In this document: positions 5,695 through 7,075 of the stretch, in pieces
How the letters are laid out: each line of letters opens with the position of its first letter
How positions within the stretch are numbered: the stretch's first letter is position 1
From: Halomonas sp.
GTDB taxonomy: Bacteria > Pseudomonadota > Gammaproteobacteria > Pseudomonadales > Halomonadaceae
DNA: 7,075 nucleotides
Direction: 5' to 3'
Assembly: GCA_007129225.1 (NCBI GenBank)
Contig: SKVX01000003.1
Span: 1-7,075 of the forward strand
The notes under the pieces: generated by a model
What the model was told of the DNA's origin: nothing
The model's database searches: none
The model's input: the letters and a program-made list of their open reading frames with translations, nothing else
Translations under genes and position numbers: made by a program

Positions 5695-6591
5695 TCAGCG
5701 ACCTGTATGCTGCGCCGCCAGCTCACGCTTTTTCGCCGTCCAGTCGATGACTGGCCCACGCAGGCCATGGCCCCCGGCATAGGGGGAGGGCTCCGGCGGC
5801 TGCCAACCCTGGAGCAGTGAAGGGTCCAGGCGAAACACCTCCACCCCGATGGGGTGGCAAGTCTCCAGCGGGTCGCGTGCATTCGGGCCCCAGAGATCCA
5901 CCGACAGGTCGCCACCAGGGCAGCAGGAGAGCGCACAGAGCAGGTCGATCTCGGCAAACAGCTCGAGATAGTCGCCCTCCTGCGCCGGACACGCCTTCAT
6001 GAAGTACTGGTCGTCGTCGTTGAGCCCAGTGCACTGGAAGACGTTGAGCACGTCGTGGACATCGAACTCGGTCAGGCCGTAGGGGGCCACGGCACGCACC
6101 AGGTTGGAGTGGCAGTGGTGGTCGAAATCCTCCCCGGTGAGCAGCCGGTTGACGTAGGGGTCGCAGCGGGTACCCAGCAGGTCATGGATACGCCCGCCCT
6201 CCTCGTCGACACCCCTGCCATCGACGCCGTAGCCGGCCAGGGTGTCGTCGATGATGGTCGCCATGGGGCGCAGGTAGGGCAACGTCGACCAGAGCCGATC
6301 AAAGGTGGAGACATGGGCACGTTGAAGCTGCCGGGTACGGGATGCCCAGAAACGCTCCCGGGGGTTGTGCAGGCTCCAGAGATTGAAGTCGCCGACCTGA
6401 GGCCCTTCCAGGGTCGAGAGCCGCAGCACGTGCCCCGCCGGCACCTTCCACGCCAGGCCATCGCGAATCGGCACGGTCAACGCCTCGACCCGCTCGCGTC
6501 CAGCGGGGTTGGTCAGCCGGGCATAGAAGTCACGATCGACGTCGAGAATCGAGCCGCGGGTCGCCTGATAGGCGGCAGGTACCTTGGCCAT
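5695..6591 (-). CDS. DUF1989 / urea carboxylase-associated family protein
   Basis: This 298-residue protein belongs to PF09347 (DUF1989). Family features seen are PAGHVLRLSTLEGPQVGDFN (51-70), HDLLGTRCDPY (136-146), the His/Cys cluster HHCHSNL (158-164), LNVF (182-185) and DYLELFAEIDLLCALSCCPGGD (207-228). The conserved Cys and His residues suggest a metal or catalytic site. Some relatives encoded beside urea or guanidine carboxylase act as carboxyguanidine deiminase subunits, but those work in pairs; here a single gene stands apart from any carboxylase, so its substrate is unknown. The start is strong, with GGAGG 5 nt before the ATG at 6591. The gene converges on siaD with 27 nt between stops and follows sucD behind a hairpin, so it probably has its own promoter within about 6592-6725. 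A weak TATGCT at 6641-6636 was the only -10-like site noted. Confidence 0.85.
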   Translation of the reverse strand: MAKVPAAYQATRGSILDVDRDFYARLTNPAGRERVEALTVPIRDGLAWKVPAGHVLRLSTLEGPQVGDFNLWSLHNPRERFWASRTRQLQRAHVSTFDRLWSTLPYLRPMATIIDDTLAGYGVDGRGVDEEGGRIHDLLGTRCDPYVNRLLTGEDFDHHCHSNLVRAVAPYGLTEFDVHDVLNVFQCTGLNDDDQYFMKACPAQEGDYLELFAEIDLLCALSCCPGGDLSVDLWGPNARDPLETCHPIGVEVFRLDPSLLQGWQPPEPSPYAGGHGLRGPVIDWTAKKRELAAQHTGR

Positions 6592-6725
6592 GGGGCCTCC
6601 TCAGTGATCCGGTATCGGGCAGTCAGCTGTGACAGAGCATAGCGGATCGCCTCCCGCTCGAGCGAATACCCCCTCAACGCAGACCGCTGGATCCCCTGAT
6701 GTGCTCCACCCGAACGCAGGCCGAA

Positions 6726-6759
6726 CGCAAGCGGGGCACCCGAAGGCGCCCCGCTTGCG
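6726..6759 (-). terminator. Strong hairpin after sucD, likely transcript end or 3' stabiliser
   Basis: Twelve-base arms (6726-6737 and 6748-6759) are perfect reverse complements. On the minus strand the ten-base loop folds further as GCC-TTCG-GGT, that is two C-G pairs and a G-U pair closing a UUCG tetraloop, giving about 15 stacked pairs. It begins 19 nt after the sucD stop. The bases that follow (TTCGGCC) are not a U-run, so it may end transcription weakly, act with Rho, or mainly protect the 3' end. Confidence 0.65.
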
Positions 6760-6778
6760 ACTGAGAAAGCCGTGACCA

Positions 6779-7075
6779 TTACCAGCCGGTCACGTCCTTC
6801 AGGGCATCGCCGATCTCGGCCAGGGAACGCACGGTGCGCACACCGGCATCTTCCAGGGCGGCGAACTTTTCGTCCGCAGTGCCCTTGCCACCGGAGATGA
6901 TGGCACCGGCATGGCCCATGCGCTTGCCCGGAGGCGCGGTGACGCCGGCAATGTAGGATACCACCGGCTTGGAGACGTTGGCCTTGATGTAGGCAGCCGC
7001 CTCTTCCTCGGCGGTGCCGCCGATCTCGCCGATCATCACGATGGCTTCCGTCTTCGGGTCCTTCTCGAACAGCTC
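6779..7075 (-). CDS. sucD: Succinyl-CoA synthetase alpha subunit, C-terminal part
   Basis: The last 98 residues are present; the N-terminal CoA-binding part lies beyond the right edge. The enzyme interconverts succinyl-CoA and succinate with formation of ATP or GTP in the TCA cycle. The segment GKRMGHAGAIISGGKGTADE contains the active-site histidine (in GHAGAI) that carries phosphate, and VMIGEIGGTAEEEAA is the typical preceding motif. The end, SLAEIGDALKDVTGW, is of the type I associate with Halomonas-like SucD. The stop is TAA at 6781-6779. sucC would normally lie just upstream, outside the window. A strong hairpin follows about 19 nt after the stop. Confidence 0.96.
   Translation of the reverse strand, partial: ELFEKDPKTEAIVMIGEIGGTAEEEAAAYIKANVSKPVVSYIAGVTAPPGKRMGHAGAIISGGKGTADEKFAALEDAGVRTVRSLAEIGDALKDVTGW

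Noticed and set aside
5667..5697. Search for a terminator between convergent siaD and the DUF1989 gene
   Set aside because: The 27-nt gap has no convincing stem or U-run in either direction, only a GATGCCCC direct repeat.
5854..6642. 262-codon open frame on the plus strand
   Set aside because: It lies antisense to the DUF1989 gene, which has clear family motifs and a perfect ribosome site; long antisense frames are expected at this GC content.
6655..6664. 10-bp palindrome CGCTCGAGCG upstream of the DUF1989 gene
   Set aside because: It is short and GC-rich, so chance is plausible; no second copy or clear promoter overlap was seen.
6710..6729. CCGAACGCA repeated at 6710 and 6721
   Set aside because: There are only two copies, and the second runs into the hairpin arm; this is not enough to call an operator.

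Overview
The window is high-GC DNA from a gammaproteobacterium. The C-terminus of SucD, the PHB-depolymerase-type esterase with its ribbon-helix-helix partner, and a complete siaABCD set together suggest Halomonas or a close relative. This placement comes from remembered protein similarity, not from a search. Nearly all of the DNA is coding, and there is no rRNA, tRNA, IS element, prophage or CRISPR array.

Layout. (1) Bases 1-1523, minus strand: a small ribbon-helix-helix (CopG-type) regulator, followed 27 nt later by a polyhydroxybutyrate (PHB) depolymerase-family esterase that runs off the left edge. (2) Bases 1524-1879: the only long non-coding stretch. It holds a good sigma70-type promoter for the minus-strand pair, an oppositely oriented extended -10 on the plus strand that shares almost the same bases, a 10-bp inverted repeat, and five copies of a TCCAWAT-like motif spaced exactly 11 bp apart. 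(3) Bases 1880-5667, plus strand: siaA, siaB, siaC and siaD, tightly packed as one operon. (4) Bases 5695-6591, minus strand: a stand-alone DUF1989 (urea carboxylase-associated) protein, convergent with siaD. (5) Bases 6779-7075, minus strand: the last 98 residues of SucD (succinyl-CoA synthetase alpha), followed by a very stable hairpin.

How the genes work together. In the Pseudomonas aeruginosa Sia pathway, SiaA (a membrane sensor with a PP2C-type phosphatase) and SiaB (a GHKL-type kinase) control one threonine on SiaC. Unphosphorylated SiaC activates the diguanylate cyclase SiaD, so an outside signal is turned into c-di-GMP and aggregation or biofilm formation. All recognisable catalytic and phosphosite residues are present here, so the pathway looks intact. 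The neighbouring regulator-esterase pair probably acts on PHB, a carbon store. The shared intergenic region, with its phased repeats and overlapping divergent promoters, could link carbon-store use to the Sia switch. That link is an inference. The phased array is the most interesting unexplained signal in the window.
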